Part shown: positions 34,483 to 43,369 of the stretch, piece after piece | How the letters are laid out: every line of letters starts with the position of its first letter | Numbering within the stretch: the first letter of the stretch is position 1 | Assembly (NCBI RefSeq): GCF_017875325.1 | Contig: NZ_JAGGMN010000001.1 | Span: 2,686,140-2,750,139 of the forward strand | Length of the DNA: 64,000 nucleotides | Direction: 5' to 3' | Source: Methanofollis sp. W23 | GTDB lineage: Archaea > Halobacteriota > Methanomicrobia > Methanomicrobiales > Methanofollaceae | Notes under the pieces: generated by a model | The model's database searches: none | Seen by the model: the letters and a program-made list of their open reading frames with translations, nothing else | Told to the model about the DNA's origin: nothing | Translations under genes and position numbers: made by a program

Positions 34483-35267
34483 AAAAACTGTCTGTGATGA
34501 ATGATACCGCTCTTGCCGGTCTTCTCCTCCTCGGGGCCGCCGCTGCGGCGCTCGGCCTGGCGGCGCTGACTGGCCGCAATGACCTCACGACCGCCGTTCT
34601 GATCCTTGCAGGGTTCGGGACGTTTATCTCGGGGATCTTTTTTATCTCCCTTGGGAGAAGCAAGACTCTTGACACGAAGATCGCCTCCCTCTTCCTGGTA
34701 CAGGGCCCCGTCGAGATCGCTACACTTCTTGCCGATCTTGGGTTACAGAGGGACGCCCTCTTCTATCCTCCTGATGAATCAGGGCAAAGTCGGGTTCTGG
34801 TCCCGGCCGGACCGTCTGTCCCATCCGCGCTCCCGGAGAGCACTTACTCGTATGTCATGACCGAGGAGGGGGACGGCGCGGTGTTCGCTCCGCTTGCGGC
34901 TCCTCTTCTCTCGTATCTGAAGGATTCATGTGCATTTGTGGTGCCGCAGGAGCGGGACCGTCTCTGTGAGGCGGTTGTCGAAGTCTGCAGGGACGTGCTT
35001 GAAGTCTCTGAGCATGTCGAGGCCTCGTTTGACGGCTACAACCTGGTCGTCGACCTGAAGGGCTTTGCCCTTGCCGATGGGTGCCGGGAGGTGAGAGCGG
35101 TCTCCCCAAAGTGCTGCACCATGGTCGGGTGTCCTTTCTGTTCGCTGATCGCCTGCATCGCCGCGGAAGGGATGGGGGTGCCGTGCCAGATCCTGGCGGC
35201 GGTCCCCTCGAAAAATGGGAACGACCTTCACCTTATCATAGGGCCGCGTCTGCTGGCCTCACCGTGA
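34479..35267 (+). CDS. Uncharacterised protein with two N-terminal membrane helices
   Basis: A 262-residue protein. Two hydrophobic helices lie at residues about 11-30 and 38-58, and the rest is soluble. The soluble part has a cysteine-rich patch, 'KCCTMVGCPFCSLIACIA', near residue 210. It is translated by ATGA overlap with the previous gene and is the last gene of the MoxR operon. The 3' end overlaps the convergent DUF1616-like gene by 32 bp. I do not recognise the family. Confidence 0.72.
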   Translation: MKKLSVMNDTALAGLLLLGAAAAALGLAALTGRNDLTTAVLILAGFGTFISGIFFISLGRSKTLDTKIASLFLVQGPVEIATLLADLGLQRDALFYPPDESGQSRVLVPAGPSVPSALPESTYSYVMTEEGDGAVFAPLAAPLLSYLKDSCAFVVPQERDRLCEAVVEVCRDVLEVSEHVEASFDGYNLVVDLKGFALADGCREVRAVSPKCCTMVGCPFCSLIACIAAEGMGVPCQILAAVPSKNGNDLHLIIGPRLLASP

Positions 35268-36237
35268 CCCAGAGGTGGAGGTCGCGGTAACTCGCGTTGA
35301 TCCTGTCCTGGTCCCAGACCGCATCTGACGGCACCGTCTCGTTGAAGAGGAGGAACTGGAGACGGTTCATATCGGTCCTGGAGACCGTGAAGTTGTACGG
35401 ACGTTCAACGGTCTTGTTGTGCGGGACGGTGACGGTGAACCGGTCGAGCCGCTCCATATCGTTGATCCTGGAGGTATTGGTCGTCCTGTCGAGGGTCTGG
35501 TTGGTGAGCAACACCTCCACGGTATAGGGCACCTCCCTGTACTCGTGGTTCCCGACGCCGATGATCAGGGACTGTTCGCTCCCGGTGAAGAAGGAAGTCG
35601 GGTAGTCAGCGGCCTTCCCCCCTGCACCGAGGATATAGAACTCGGTGAAGTGTTCACCTTCTTTGGGGACGACGATGACATAGACGGTCGTCACGATCGC
35701 CGTAAGGATCGAGAGGACCAGGATCACCGAGAGGGCACGGTCAAGGCCGGACTGTTCTTCAGGGAAAAGTTCGGTCTTCGCTTCGGCGACCATCTCCTTG
35801 AATGGGACGAAAAAACGCTGGTCTCTGGGGAGAAGCGTTCGTCGCCAGTGGGCGATGGCAAGCATGACGAAGGTGAAGATGATGAGTGAAGTGAGGATGG
35901 GCTCGAGCCTGATCCCCCAGGGGGTGTAGTTGAGACCGAGACCGATGAGGGGGGTGACCGCGATCGAGAGCCCGAATGAGAGGGCGACCCGTTCGATACC
36001 GTCGATGTCTTCGTTGTTCGGGAAGAGTGCGGCGATGAGTGCATAACCGGGGATGAAGATGACCATGGGCAGGCCAAAGACCGCCTGGACAAAGGTCCCG
36101 TGGAGGACCGGGAGGTAGATCGCCGCGACGGTCGCCACGGTCCAGAGGGCGATAAAAATGATGTCTTTTGGGACCGACCAGAGGTCGACCGCCACACGGG
36201 CTCTGGCATATTCTTCGTCAGGACTCACAGATGTCAC
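35236..36237 (-). CDS. DUF1616-like membrane protein
   Basis: A 333-residue protein with about four transmembrane helices in residues 25-125 and a further helix at about 180-200 ('ALSVILVLSILTAIVTTVYVI'). A C-terminal extracytoplasmic domain follows ('FTEFYILGAGGKAADYP', 'SLIIGVGNHEY'). That domain has many N-glycosylation sequons (NQT, NTS, NKT, NFT, NET, NAS). This matches DUF1616 proteins of methanogens and haloarchaea. It lies 6 bp upstream of the next surface-protein gene's stop and converges with the MoxR operon. Confidence 0.83.
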   Translation of the reverse strand: MTSVSPDEEYARARVAVDLWSVPKDIIFIALWTVATVAAIYLPVLHGTFVQAVFGLPMVIFIPGYALIAALFPNNEDIDGIERVALSFGLSIAVTPLIGLGLNYTPWGIRLEPILTSLIIFTFVMLAIAHWRRTLLPRDQRFFVPFKEMVAEAKTELFPEEQSGLDRALSVILVLSILTAIVTTVYVIVVPKEGEHFTEFYILGAGGKAADYPTSFFTGSEQSLIIGVGNHEYREVPYTVEVLLTNQTLDRTTNTSRINDMERLDRFTVTVPHNKTVERPYNFTVSRTDMNRLQFLLFNETVPSDAVWDQDRINASYRDLHLWVTVRPADAAL

Positions 36238-36243
36238 CAGGTT

Positions 36244-37440
36244 TTACAGCCTCTTGCGCGTTCCTGCTATATAGAGGGTGCCGACGATCGCGCCGATCGC
36301 CGCCAGGATCCCGGTCGGCGACTGGGTGGGGGCGGGGGTGACCGTCGTCGTCAAGGGTTCTTCTGAGGTGTCGGCCTGACCATGGGCCGCGGCAGCGACG
36401 GTGGCAGACGGCACCTCGGCCCGGGCAAAGGTCATCAAGGCATAAGTCCCGCCGTTCCTGATCGTGGCCGAGATCTCGTCGCCGTCGATGCTGGACGGGA
36501 GTGCGGTCCACTCTTCATCGGCATATTCTGCCAGGAAGAGTGTGTATGCATCTGGGTCGGCCGCAACCTTCTGCGGGAGCCTGAAGGTGAGCGTGACGAT
36601 CTGGGAGAAGGTCTTCTCCTGCGGGTTCAGGAGATAGGTGCCGGTGACGGCCTGCCACTCCTCAGGGACGGTGGGGGTCTGGGTGGTGAGGACTGAAATC
36701 CCTGGTGCGTCCTCTCCGAGAACATGGACGACGCCGTCGGTCGAGTACTTTTCAGGGAGTGGGGTGGGAGTCGTCCTTGCGCCGGGGTTGCCTGGCCCGC
36801 TCGGTCCACTCGGGTTGCTGGGCCTTGAAGTGGTCGGGGTCGGGACAATACCCTGCCCAATGGTGATCTCCTTTGCGAGTTCCTTGTGCCCGTCCACCAG
36901 GGCGGTGACGGTGACGATGCCATCGGTGATCCCGGCGACTCGGAAGGTGATCGCAGAGTCTTTGGGTCCCTGTTTCTCACCGGTCAGGCTCATGCTCGTC
37001 CTGATCTCGGTGCTCTTCTCGCCAGCCGTGCCGCCGAGGATGAGGTGGTCGTAGGTGCCGGCACCGATGTTTTTGTTCAGGGTCACAGAGTACTTTTCGT
37101 CATCTATCATCCTGATCATCTTCCCATCAGACGGTTTCACTTCAAGGAGAATTTCCTGGGCGTTTTCCGTGGAGGCCGAAACGGTCGAGTCCTTGAGGCT
37201 GATTGGCATCACAAAGTCTTCGGCCCTGAAAGCGAATTCCGAACCTGGACTAACGGCGAAGGTGGCATCGATCCTGAGCGAGAAGGGGGCGCCGTCAGGG
37301 ATGTCGCTGAGACTGACGGTGACAGTCTCCCCTTTCTGGATAGAGTCTGGTGAGGCGGTTACGCTGACCGCACTCGCACCCATGATAAGAGTGGAGAGGA
37401 GGCAGCCAATACACGCAATTTGCACGATCTTTTTCATCAT
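36244..37440 (-). CDS. Secreted/surface protein with C-terminal membrane anchor
   Basis: A 398-residue protein with signal peptide (residues 1-25, 'IACIGCLLSTLIMGASA'), two beta-rich extracellular domains and a Pro/Thr/Ser/Gly-rich linker ('PTPTTSRPSNPSGPSGPG', about residues 205-225). A second beta domain ('YLLNPQEKTFSQIVTLTF') and a final hydrophobic anchor with a basic tail ('IGAIVGTLYIAGTRKRL') follow. It looks like a methanogen envelope protein; its family is not certain. It is co-directional with the DUF1616-like gene and divergent from the larger surface protein. Confidence 0.8.
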   Translation of the reverse strand: MMKKIVQIACIGCLLSTLIMGASAVSVTASPDSIQKGETVTVSLSDIPDGAPFSLRIDATFAVSPGSEFAFRAEDFVMPISLKDSTVSASTENAQEILLEVKPSDGKMIRMIDDEKYSVTLNKNIGAGTYDHLILGGTAGEKSTEIRTSMSLTGEKQGPKDSAITFRVAGITDGIVTVTALVDGHKELAKEITIGQGIVPTPTTSRPSNPSGPSGPGNPGARTTPTPLPEKYSTDGVVHVLGEDAPGISVLTTQTPTVPEEWQAVTGTYLLNPQEKTFSQIVTLTFRLPQKVAADPDAYTLFLAEYADEEWTALPSSIDGDEISATIRNGGTYALMTFARAEVPSATVAAAAHGQADTSEEPLTTTVTPAPTQSPTGILAAIGAIVGTLYIAGTRKRL

Positions 37441-37526
37441 ATTATCACTTTATTTCGATATCTTTTTCATTTAGTACAGGACATGAACAAAAAAAGATAT
37501 CTATCCATAAGATATATCCATGTGCC

Positions 37527-39758
37527 ATGATGAGTTCTGTACGATTTTTGAAACATTGGAGTCCTTTTATCATCATTGGACTTCTCTGTTTCATGCTCGT
37601 GCCGGCATCAGCCTCGGCCGCCGAGAGCGGCGTGACGGTGGATCTCGACAAGGTCTATAGTGAGAAGGGGATGAGTGTCTCCTCCATCGAAGTCCTTGAC
37701 CTTGCGGACCCTTCTGTCTCCCGGGCTGAGTTGTTGCCGACCGATGGTAATGACCTCAAGACGCTCACTGCACCTGAGGTGCGGTATCTCACCCGTTCCT
37801 ACACCGGGGACGGGCCCATTACAATGCGAGGAGCAACGATCACGCTCAACCCCACCCTCAAAGATCCAGTGGAGATCAATGGCGCGGCAAAGTTGAATGT
37901 CTACACCGCCCTCCATGTCCCGACCCCGAAGGTGAATGTGCCTGGTAATTCAGGGAACGTTCTTGTCGGGAAGTACAACAATACCTACACATGTCCAGAG
38001 GATGAGGAGCAGGTGGGCTTTGAGGATCTGCTGGGTGCCATGAATGGCGGGTATCTGTACGCGGCGGGGGGTATCGCCTATGATACTCCGGAAGGCCGGG
38101 GAACATATCACATCACAGTTAATCCAGAGGATCTGGGTTCAACCCTGATCAACAACGAGGTCATACTCTCGCCGTTCACGGCAAAATCTGAGTACTCAAA
38201 GAAAGCGCTACCCCCTACCCAGGGCAAGTACGCCCTCACGGCAATCCAGTACCTCCCTGGCGACAAGAAGGTCAAGGTGCTTGCCTCCTACCCGGTCGTG
38301 ATCCTGGACAAGGATTCCTCCCTCACCTGGAACGGCAAGACTACGCCATCTTCTGTCTACAACAACAGGGCGAGCGATGTGACCCTCTCCTTCGAGGACC
38401 GTAACGATGTCGAGCACATCGGCTACGTGATCATCAGGCAGGGCACGACCTATGACCTCGACGCAAAGGTTGATGTCGATACGCTCCTCGAAGACGTAGA
38501 TGCCCAGGGGTTCACCTCGGCAAATTCATTCCTTGAGATCCTGACCTGGGGTGTCACTCATGAACTCGGGAAGGACCAACCGGTGACCTACACGGTCAAG
38601 GCGGTAGGTAAATCGGCGGAGCCGAGCACCGAGTGGTCTGACATCGCCATCACACCTGGATATGGCTGCTCCGGGTATGCTGCGGCATCCTCGGCGACGG
38701 TCCCGAAGGCGGCCCTCAACTCCCTTGGGAAGGGCACCTATGCGATCTATGCCGTCGGGCTCAATGACGAGCACGACATCGTCGCCCTCGACCAGAAGAC
38801 CCTCACCGTGAAGAGGTATTCCCCATCTGATGACGACGGCCCCAGTGGTCGCAGTCCCACCGGTCCCTCCACCCCCTCTGAGCCATCCACCCCTGGCGCT
38901 GATCTCTGGACCTCCTTCTCCCTGAGCGGTGCGACCTTCGAGAGCACCGACGACGGCCAGACCTTCTCCATCGACCTCGATGAGGCGACGGGTGTCAAGG
39001 TCGATGGCAATGTCATCACCTTCAAGAAGGATGGGATGGTTTTTGAGATCCTGGCGTCCGACCTCAAGGAAGACGGCACGACGATCGCCGGCACCATTAC
39101 GTCGGTGAAGGTCAAGGCCGACCCGATTAAGAGCGAGGTCGAAGGTCTCGGTGATGTCTCTGCACAGTTTACCGCAGAATTCGCGTCCTTCCCGGTGAAC
39201 GCCACAATTGGTGCCACGTTGGTCGAGAATGTGAGCGAGAATGTGGTCTCTGCCTACAGCCTTGCTCTCCTTGACGAGGGACTCGACGTCTCAGAGGTCG
39301 CCTACACCTTGAAGGTGACCAAGAAGGGCATCGAGGCGACCGGTCCCGCCACGATCACCATGACGGCCCCACCTGAATGGGTGACCTCCTCGGGCGGCAT
39401 GGACCAGATCAGGATCCTCAGGCTGGCCGACGACGGCACCACCCAGGTGCTTGAGACGGTCTTCAAGGGGTATGACGCCGACGGCAACTACCTCTTCGAG
39501 GCCGTCTCCCCTGAAGGTCTCTCTGAGATCGGACTGGTCGCAGTGACCGAGTCGACTGGCGTCACCGTGCGCCCCACTGATGTGGGGTCTGGTGTCGAGA
39601 CCACTGAGACCACACCCTCCGGCGAGGCCGGCGCGGGTGAAGGTCTCCCGGTTGGCTGGATCGCTGCGCTTCTTGTGGCCATCGTCGCACTTGTCGGGGT
39701 AGGCTACTACCTCCAGAAGAAGGGCGGCGATGAGAAGAAGGACCAGAAGAAGAACTAA
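37527..39758 (+). CDS. Large S-layer-like surface protein with signal peptide and C-terminal anchor
   Basis: A 743-residue extracellular protein. Residues 1-32 form a signal peptide ('FIIIGLLCFMLVPASASA'). The body is beta-rich with several domains. A low-complexity linker 'SDDDGPSGRSPTGPSTPS' lies at about residues 431-448. The second half resembles a domain of the neighbouring 36244 protein in its linker-domain-anchor arrangement. The C-terminus is a transmembrane helix ('GWIAALLVAIVALVGVGYYL') then a lysine-rich tail. Sequons such as NNT, NAT and NVS suggest glycosylation. Function: probably envelope or cell-surface structural protein. The start is preceded by A/T-rich promoter-like sequence at 37490-37520. 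Confidence 0.85.
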   Translation: MMSSVRFLKHWSPFIIIGLLCFMLVPASASAAESGVTVDLDKVYSEKGMSVSSIEVLDLADPSVSRAELLPTDGNDLKTLTAPEVRYLTRSYTGDGPITMRGATITLNPTLKDPVEINGAAKLNVYTALHVPTPKVNVPGNSGNVLVGKYNNTYTCPEDEEQVGFEDLLGAMNGGYLYAAGGIAYDTPEGRGTYHITVNPEDLGSTLINNEVILSPFTAKSEYSKKALPPTQGKYALTAIQYLPGDKKVKVLASYPVVILDKDSSLTWNGKTTPSSVYNNRASDVTLSFEDRNDVEHIGYVIIRQGTTYDLDAKVDVDTLLEDVDAQGFTSANSFLEILTWGVTHELGKDQPVTYTVKAVGKSAEPSTEWSDIAITPGYGCSGYAAASSATVPKAALNSLGKGTYAIYAVGLNDEHDIVALDQKTLTVKRYSPSDDDGPSGRSPTGPSTPSEPSTPGADLWTSFSLSGATFESTDDGQTFSIDLDEATGVKVDGNVITFKKDGMVFEILASDLKEDGTTIAGTITSVKVKADPIKSEVEGLGDVSAQFTAEFASFPVNATIGATLVENVSENVVSAYSLALLDEGLDVSEVAYTLKVTKKGIEATGPATITMTAPPEWVTSSGGMDQIRILRLADDGTTQVLETVFKGYDADGNYLFEAVSPEGLSEIGLVAVTESTGVTVRPTDVGSGVETTETTPSGEAGAGEGLPVGWIAALLVAIVALVGVGYYLQKKGGDEKKDQKKN

Positions 39759-40362
39759 TTTCTCCCTTATTTTTCGCAAAAACAGACCCACTGATCAGAA
39801 CTCTGTGAACCTACTGGCACAGAGGGCTCTCTCGATATTTTTTCCAGGACGGTCATTCGGAGACTCTGATCTTTGACGGTGAGCATATCCAAAAACTCTC
39901 TAATGCTTGGCTACCGTCTTGAAATGAAATCTGTTCTTCCTAGAGTTCTAAGCTCTATCCTCGACCGGGGGACGTGCTGCCCCCCGAACCCCCAGCGATG
40001 ACGATTGGCAGGGGCGTGCGTCCCGTCTTCACGGTCATCGCTCTGCCTCCCTGTTACAACCGCCATCCTGGGGATCCGGGGGCGGTGCTCCTGGTGCAGT
40101 GGTGTGGACGGCAATACCTTCTTCATGGCTGTCCATCCTGCCTCCCTGCCCCCATCGCCATCCAGTGGACGAAGAGCGGCAACAGAAGACACAGTCCTCT
40201 CTTAGGATGGCGGTTGTGGTCGTCAGGAGGATTTCACCTGGGCCGATAATCCCTTGCGAGAGGGGGAAGAACCGACCAGGAGGGGAGGATGGGACCGACT
40301 TGAGTTTCCGGGGAATCCCTTTCCGATTGCTTTTTGCATCTATCTTGCCAACTCTCTCTCAA
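39759..40362. repeat. Intergenic region with dispersed repeat segments
   Basis: No gene is supported. 39955-40150 contains repeat-family segments ('gacgtgctgccccccgaac', 'ggggatccgggggcggtgc'), and 'aggaggatttcacctgggcc' near 40226-40245 resembles a degenerate right end. The longest frame here continues into cofC but has no cofC-like residues before ATG 40363. Confidence 0.45.
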
Positions 40363-41007
40363 ATGGCCATAGACGCGATCATTCCATTCAAGCCGAAGAA
40401 CCCCAAGACCCGCCTCTCCTGTGTCATGGAGCAGGCGGAACGGGAGGCGTTCGCCCGAGCCATGCTCTCGGACGTCCTCGGCGCCGTCCGTGCGGCGGGG
40501 TGCGCCCCCACACTCATCAGCACCAGCCCCTTCGAACACCCTGACGCCAGAGTCGTCGAAGACCCTGCAGGCCTCGACGACTCATTAAACCGTGTGCTTG
40601 CACATGCGCAAGGGCCGGTCCTCATCATCATGGCAGACCTCCCCCTCGCCACCCCTGAGGCGGTCAGGAGGATGATCGAGACCGACGCCCAGATGGCGAT
40701 CGCTCCAGGCCTTGGTGGGGGGACGAACGCGATCTTTGTGAAAGAGCCCTCCAGGTACCATGTGAACTACTATGGCGCAAGTTTCTGCAAACACATGGCG
40801 ATCGCCGCCGAAGCAGGACTGTCATGTGAGGTCACCGACTCGTTCAGGCTTCACACCGATGTCGACGAAAAAGAGGACCTGGTCGAGGTCCTGATCCACG
40901 GCCGGGAGTCGGCCGCCTGCAGGTGCCTCGAGTCACTCGGATTTGCCCTTTCCATCGAACATGGCAGGGTCGGCGTGGAGCGCCGCGCCCATAAAGAGAC
41001 ACTCTGA
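40363..41007 (+). CDS. cofC: 2-phospho-L-lactate guanylyltransferase
   Basis: A 214-residue nucleotidyltransferase in coenzyme F420 synthesis; it joins GTP and 2-phospho-L-lactate (or PEP) to give the GDP-linked donor for CofD. 'AIDAIIPFKPKNPKTRLS' is the N-terminal nucleotide-binding segment, and 'VLIIMADLPLATPEAV' and 'GGGTNAIFVKEPSRYHVNYYGASFCKH' are the catalytic and substrate parts of CofC. ATG 40363 is the first Met that gives this start. It converges on cofE with an unusually long 75-bp overlap. Confidence 0.93.
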   Translation: MAIDAIIPFKPKNPKTRLSCVMEQAEREAFARAMLSDVLGAVRAAGCAPTLISTSPFEHPDARVVEDPAGLDDSLNRVLAHAQGPVLIIMADLPLATPEAVRRMIETDAQMAIAPGLGGGTNAIFVKEPSRYHVNYYGASFCKHMAIAAEAGLSCEVTDSFRLHTDVDEKEDLVEVLIHGRESAACRCLESLGFALSIEHGRVGVERRAHKETL

Positions 41008-41736
41008 CGTATCGATCGAAGGGATGCCGTAGTCTTCGTTGAGTTCGATACCCGTGCCGCGCACCAGCACGGCCGGGACGCACTCGTCAGCCTCGCCCAT
41101 CAGGAGTTCGGCGGCCGAGGCCAGACAGTCGCCGACCGCGCGCTTGGTCACCTCGAGCTCGCGCCCGAAGAGGTCGCGCCTGCCAGTCTCGTCGACGACG
41201 GCCGAGAGCCCCGCGCACCCGATGGCGACACCGCTGCATCCAAGGCGCATCGCGTGGGTGCGCGAGTCGATGACGAGCACCCCGACGTTGACGCCGAGGC
41301 GGGTGCGCACCGCTGCTCTCACCCTTCCTGCCGAAGCATTGGGGTCGAGGGGCAGGGGTACGACCGTCCCCTCAGGGGTATTTGAGTGGTCGGTCCCGGC
41401 GTTCGGGAGGAGCGTCCCGTTTTTGAGGGTGAGCAGGAATCCAGGGATGCCGCCGACCACCCGGTCGCTCTCCTGGAGGACCACCTCGGTGATCGCCGGG
41501 TCCATGGCATAGCGCACGGCGAGGCGGCGTGCCTCTTCGGAGGGGACGACCCCGTCAAGACTGACCACCCTCCCTTCGGCTGTCGCCACCGCCGTCTCGG
41601 CGATCAGGATGATGTCGCCGTCCCTGATCCCCTCGCAGGGTGCGGCCTCTGCGGCTGCGACTACCTTCTCGCCGATGTCGTCGCCGTCCTGGACCATGCC
41701 GGTCTCCAGGGCATACACCGCATACCACCGGCTCAT
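40933..41736 (-). CDS. cofE: Coenzyme F420:L-glutamate ligase
   Basis: A 267-residue GTP-dependent ligase that adds glutamates to F420-0. The family segments are 'YALETGMVQDGDDIGEKV', 'IRDGDIILIAETAVATAEGR', 'PNAGTDHSNTPEGTVVPLP' and 'TRLGVNVGVLVIDS'. The fused FMN domain seen in actinobacterial FbiB is absent, as usual in archaea. The start overlaps the dihydropteroate synthase-like stop by 4 bp (ATGA), making it the last gene of the glyA-folD-DHPS-cofE operon. The last 75 bp lie antisense to the end of cofC. Confidence 0.93.
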   Translation of the reverse strand: MSRWYAVYALETGMVQDGDDIGEKVVAAAEAAPCEGIRDGDIILIAETAVATAEGRVVSLDGVVPSEEARRLAVRYAMDPAITEVVLQESDRVVGGIPGFLLTLKNGTLLPNAGTDHSNTPEGTVVPLPLDPNASAGRVRAAVRTRLGVNVGVLVIDSRTHAMRLGCSGVAIGCAGLSAVVDETGRRDLFGRELEVTKRAVGDCLASAAELLMGEADECVPAVLVRGTGIELNEDYGIPSIDTSECLFMGAALHADPAMFDGKGKSE

Positions 41737-42542
41737 AACTCTTTCTCCATCTCCCTGACCACCAGAATGACGTCCCTGGTGGCGGCGACGTCATGGGCCC
41801 TGACCATGTCGGCATGTGGCAGGAGCCTGGTCGTGACCGCGAGGGTGGCGGCCAACCGTTCCTCGGAGGGCCTGTCGATGAGGCCGCCGAGATAGGACTT
41901 TCGTGAGATCGCGATCAGGACCGGATATCCGAGTTCCTGGAAACGGTCGAAGTGCCGGCAGAGGTCCCAGTCGTCGGCAAAGGTCCGCTCAGGCGTCCAG
42001 TTCCCGACGCCTGGGTCGAGGATGAGGTCGGTGACGCCTGCCTTCTCGGCCCGCACGACAACATCTTTGAGGGCCGCAAGGGTCGCCTCGGTCCCACGCG
42101 GGTCGCCTGGGAGGTTCTGTGCCGCCATCCCGATGACAGGGAGGCCTGAGTCGGCGGCGGTCCTGGCGTACTCGGGGTTTGAAAGCCCGCTGATGTCGTT
42201 GATCACATGGACGTCATGGCGCAGGCAGGCCTCCAGCACCTCGGGGTACATGGTGTCCACCGAGATGGTGACCCCTGAACCGTCGAGGGCAGAGAGGGCC
42301 GCGGTGATCCGGTCGACCTCCTCCTCGACGGTGATCGGGACCGAGTGAGGAGCCGTGGACCGCGCCCCCAGGTCGATGAGGTCGGCGCCTGCATCGATCA
42401 TCTGGAAGGCGCGTTCTCGCACTGTCTCTTCAGGTACATATGAGCCGGAAAAAAAGGATTCAGGGCTGCAGTTGATCACGCCCATCAGGCGGACCGGTGC
42501 CCCGCCGCCGACCTGCATCCCGTTTACTGTGCAGGGTTGCAT
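41733..42542 (-). CDS. Dihydropteroate synthase-family protein
   Basis: A 269-residue TIM-barrel protein of the DHPS/pterin-binding family. '[18 protein letters not shown]' is the first substrate loop (bacterial FolP has N-x-T-P-D-S-F-S-D-G, here N-C-S-P-E-S-F). '[13 protein letters not shown]', '[15 protein letters not shown]', 'INDISG', '[10 protein letters not shown]' and '[14 protein letters not shown]' are the pterin and phosphate sites. It may make pteroate for tetrahydrofolate or a methanopterin-type pterin; the changed loop leaves this open. It overlaps folD by 19 bp and cofE by 4 bp. Confidence 0.88.
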   Translation of the reverse strand: MQPCTVNGMQVGGGAPVRLMGVINCSPESFFSGSYVPEETVRERAFQMIDAGADLIDLGARSTAPHSVPITVEEEVDRITAALSALDGSGVTISVDTMYPEVLEACLRHDVHVINDISGLSNPEYARTAADSGLPVIGMAAQNLPGDPRGTEATLAALKDVVVRAEKAGVTDLILDPGVGNWTPERTFADDWDLCRHFDRFQELGYPVLIAISRKSYLGGLIDRPSEERLAATLAVTTRLLPHADMVRAHDVAATRDVILVVREMEKEL

Positions 42543-43369
42543 GACATCGCCCTGGCCGCCTTGAGAGTATTCTCCATCAGGGTGGCGATGGTCATCGGCC
42601 CGACACCGCCGGGTACCGGGGTGATGGCCGACGCCTTCTCGACCACCGCGTCAAAGTCCACGTCTCCACAGAGTTTGCCGTTCTCGTCGTGGTTGATCCC
42701 GACGTCGATGACCACGGCGCCCTCTTTGACCATCTCAGAGGTTACAAATCTTGCCTTGCCGATCCCTGAGACAAGGATGTCGGCCTGCTGCATGATCGCA
42801 GGGAGATCCTGGGTCTTGGAGTGGCATATCGTCACGGTTGCGTCGGCGTTGAGGAGCAGAGCGGCCATCGGCCGTCCGACATCCACGCTCCGCCCCACGA
42901 CGACGGCGTTCTTTCCGGCGATCTCGATCCCGTACTCGGCAAGCATCGTCATGATCCCCTGCGGGGTACAGGGGACGAACCCCGGGTGCCCGGAATAGAG
43001 GCGGCCGATGCTGGTCGGGTGGAACCCGTCCACGTCCTTTTCAGGAGAGACGGCGTCGATTACTGCCTGAGTGTTGACCTGCGGCGGGAGGGGGAGTTGG
43101 ACCAGAATCCCGGAGACCTCTGGGTCCTTGTTAAGCCTTTCCACGGTGGCGAGCACCTCGGCCGTAGTCGCCTCGGCAGGGAGTTCAGCACCGACCGAGG
43201 TGATCCCGACCTTCTCGCAGGCCTTGTGTTTCATCCTGACGTACATATGGGAGGCGGGGTCGTCCCCTACCAACACAGTGGCGAGGCATGGACAGATGCC
43301 CGATTTCTTGATCTCTTCTGTGAGGAGTTTGAGTCTCTTCTCAGAGAGGGTCTTGCCGTTGAGTATCAT
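42524..43369 (-). CDS. folD: Methylenetetrahydrofolate dehydrogenase/cyclohydrolase
   Basis: A 281-residue bifunctional enzyme that oxidises methylene-H4F to methenyl-H4F with NADP and hydrolyses it to formyl-H4F. Its motifs are '[14 protein letters not shown]' (catalytic Lys region), '[13 protein letters not shown]', '[11 protein letters not shown]' and the nucleotide segment '[16 protein letters not shown]', plus '[19 protein letters not shown]' at the end. It lies between glyA (4-bp ATGA overlap) and the DHPS-like gene. In a methanogen it suggests a second C1 carrier of H4F type for biosynthesis. Confidence 0.96.
   Translation of the reverse strand: MILNGKTLSEKRLKLLTEEIKKSGICPCLATVLVGDDPASHMYVRMKHKACEKVGITSVGAELPAEATTAEVLATVERLNKDPEVSGILVQLPLPPQVNTQAVIDAVSPEKDVDGFHPTSIGRLYSGHPGFVPCTPQGIMTMLAEYGIEIAGKNAVVVGRSVDVGRPMAALLLNADATVTICHSKTQDLPAIMQQADILVSGIGKARFVTSEMVKEGAVVIDVGINHDENGKLCGDVDFDAVVEKASAITPVPGGVGPMTIATLMENTLKAARAMSCNPAQ

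Noticed and set aside
34033-35267. Naming specific DUF numbers for the last two genes of the MoxR operon
   Set aside because: The sequences did not give a recognisable signature; naming would be guesswork.
40099-40362. 88-residue N-terminal extension of cofC
   Set aside because: It lies in repeat-rich intergenic DNA and has no CofC features; ATG 40363 begins the family's first strand.
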